Source: Dyella monticola (lineage in GTDB: Bacteria; Pseudomonadota; Gammaproteobacteria; Xanthomonadales; Rhodanobacteraceae). From it: a stretch of 64,000 nucleotides of DNA. The notes under the pieces are model-generated. The model saw nothing but the letters and a program-made list of their open reading frames with translations, made no database searches and was not told where the DNA came from. Each line of letters starts with the position of its first letter. Within the stretch, counting starts at the first letter, position 1. A program made the translations under genes and the position numbers. The stretch spans positions 310,001-374,000 of the forward strand of contig NZ_QRBE01000001.1 of the NCBI RefSeq assembly GCF_003363155.1, written 5' to 3'. Positions 63,646 to 64,000 of the stretch are shown here, piece by piece.

Positions 63646-64000
63646 TCACCACTCCGTCAAACCTTCCAGCGCATACAGCTTTTTCCAGCTTGGCCGCGCA
63701 CGCACCGCATCGGCCAGCCGTTTCAACGCAGGCCAATCCGTCGCCGGTCGTGGCATGTTGCGGGACCATCGCATCAGCATCGTCAGCAGGAGATCAACAC
63801 CGGAAAAAGTGCTGCCGAGCAGATACGGTCCCTGTGCCGAAAGGTGTGCTTGCAACCTGTCCCACACGCTTTCGATCTTGGCCTGCACCGCGGCGCGAAT
63901 GTCCGATGGTTCCTCATCGTGAGCCCACTCGTTTGGATAAAACCAGAGCCGATAGGTCGACATCAGCGTATTGCTCAGGAACACCACCCATTGCAACCAC
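63646..64000 (-). CDS. Glutathione S-transferase, C-terminal domain (5' end outside window)
   Basis: The last minus-strand gene enters from beyond 64000; about 118 residues are visible. They form the all-helical GST C-terminal domain, with LSAQGPYLLGSTFSGVDLLLTML containing the conserved N-capping S/T-x-x-D motif that stabilises the fold. The N-terminal thioredoxin-like glutathione site is not in the window. Substrate unknown. The apparent start at 63996 is an internal TTG, not the gene start. Confidence 0.8.
   Translation of the reverse strand, partial: WLQWVVFLSNTLMSTYRLWFYPNEWAHDEEPSDIRAAVQAKIESVWDRLQAHLSAQGPYLLGSTFSGVDLLLTMLMRWSRNMPRPATDWPALKRLADAVRARPSWKKLYALEGLTEW

Noticed and set aside
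1-64000. CRISPR arrays, tRNA/rRNA genes, prophage or insertion sequences
   Set aside because: No regularly spaced repeats, cloverleaf-like genes, integrases or transposases were visible on either strand; absence by eye is not proof for small RNAs.

Overview
The window reads as the chromosome of a gammaproteobacterium of the order Lysobacterales/Xanthomonadales, most likely family Rhodanobacteraceae (Dyella, Luteibacter, Frateuria or Rhodanobacter type). The reasons are the high GC, a large 'GSLIR'-type TonB-dependent receptor, a RelA with an EFDD synthetase motif, and a block whose gene order (yggT, proC, pilT, pilU, pyrB, yqgF, yqgE, tonB, gshB, pilG-pilH-pilI-pilJ-chpA-chpB-chpC) closely follows the one known in Pseudomonas aeruginosa and xanthomonads. 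I see no rRNA, tRNA, CRISPR array, insertion sequence or prophage. Almost all of it is core genome, punctuated by short palindromic intergenic repeats.

Layout. 1-4.5 kb: the 5' part of a membrane-anchored GH17-domain gene (minus) and a TonB-dependent receptor. 4.7-11 kb: hrpA helicase and relA. 11.2-18.1 kb: a one-directional run with a four-copy repeat membrane protein, an SDR, PBP1B, a TPR lipoprotein and a TyrA-ACT prephenate dehydrogenase. 18.3-23 kb: a cysteine-containing secreted protein, a YoaA/DinG Fe-S helicase and a sugar-porter MFS. 23-26.1 kb (minus): aroK-aroB, a stand-alone WGR-like protein and hemE. 26.2-31 kb: an SDR, an orphan RcsB-like regulator, a COG4240-type kinase, pdxH, yjbQ and a cobalamin-binding-like protein without a signal peptide. 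31-35.6 kb: a secreted protein, yggT, proC, pilT and pilU. 35.7-42.7 kb (mostly minus): a large lipoprotein, pyrB, yqgF, yqgE, then a foreign-looking plus-strand gene, then gshB-tonB. 43-54.8 kb: the twitching chemosensory operon. 55-64 kb: rsmE, a small secreted protein, bioA, gspN, two IMPase-family phosphatases flanking nudE, mazG, a beta-helical DUF4097-like protein, an SLC13/ArsB-type permease and the 3' part of a GST gene.

How the genes work together. pilT/pilU (retraction motors), the Pil-Chp chemosensory array (PilG/H receivers, PilI and ChpC CheW-type couplers, PilJ receptor, the 1972-residue ChpA kinase, a CheB-like ChpB) and the linked tonB/gshB form the type IV pilus motility neighbourhood. 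Housekeeping pairs are translationally coupled by 4-base ATGA/GTGA overlaps (aroK/aroB, yqgE/yqgF, gshB/tonB, gspN/hisN-like).

The most unusual locus is 39659-40765: a lone gene inserted between yqgE and tonB in an otherwise conserved order. It encodes a protein with a toxin-like N-terminal 'Y-x-V...TWRVxDP' module, a Gly/Gln linker and a C-terminal aspzincin (M35-like) zinc protease signature (HEHTH, T-x-D-x-x-Y, NNAD). It is a candidate secreted effector. Other points of interest are an extended, partly degenerate ChpB with a retained Ser/His/Asp triad and no CheR (PilK) partner, a palindromic repeat absorbed in frame into hrpA, and the absence of yggS from its usual place beside pilT.
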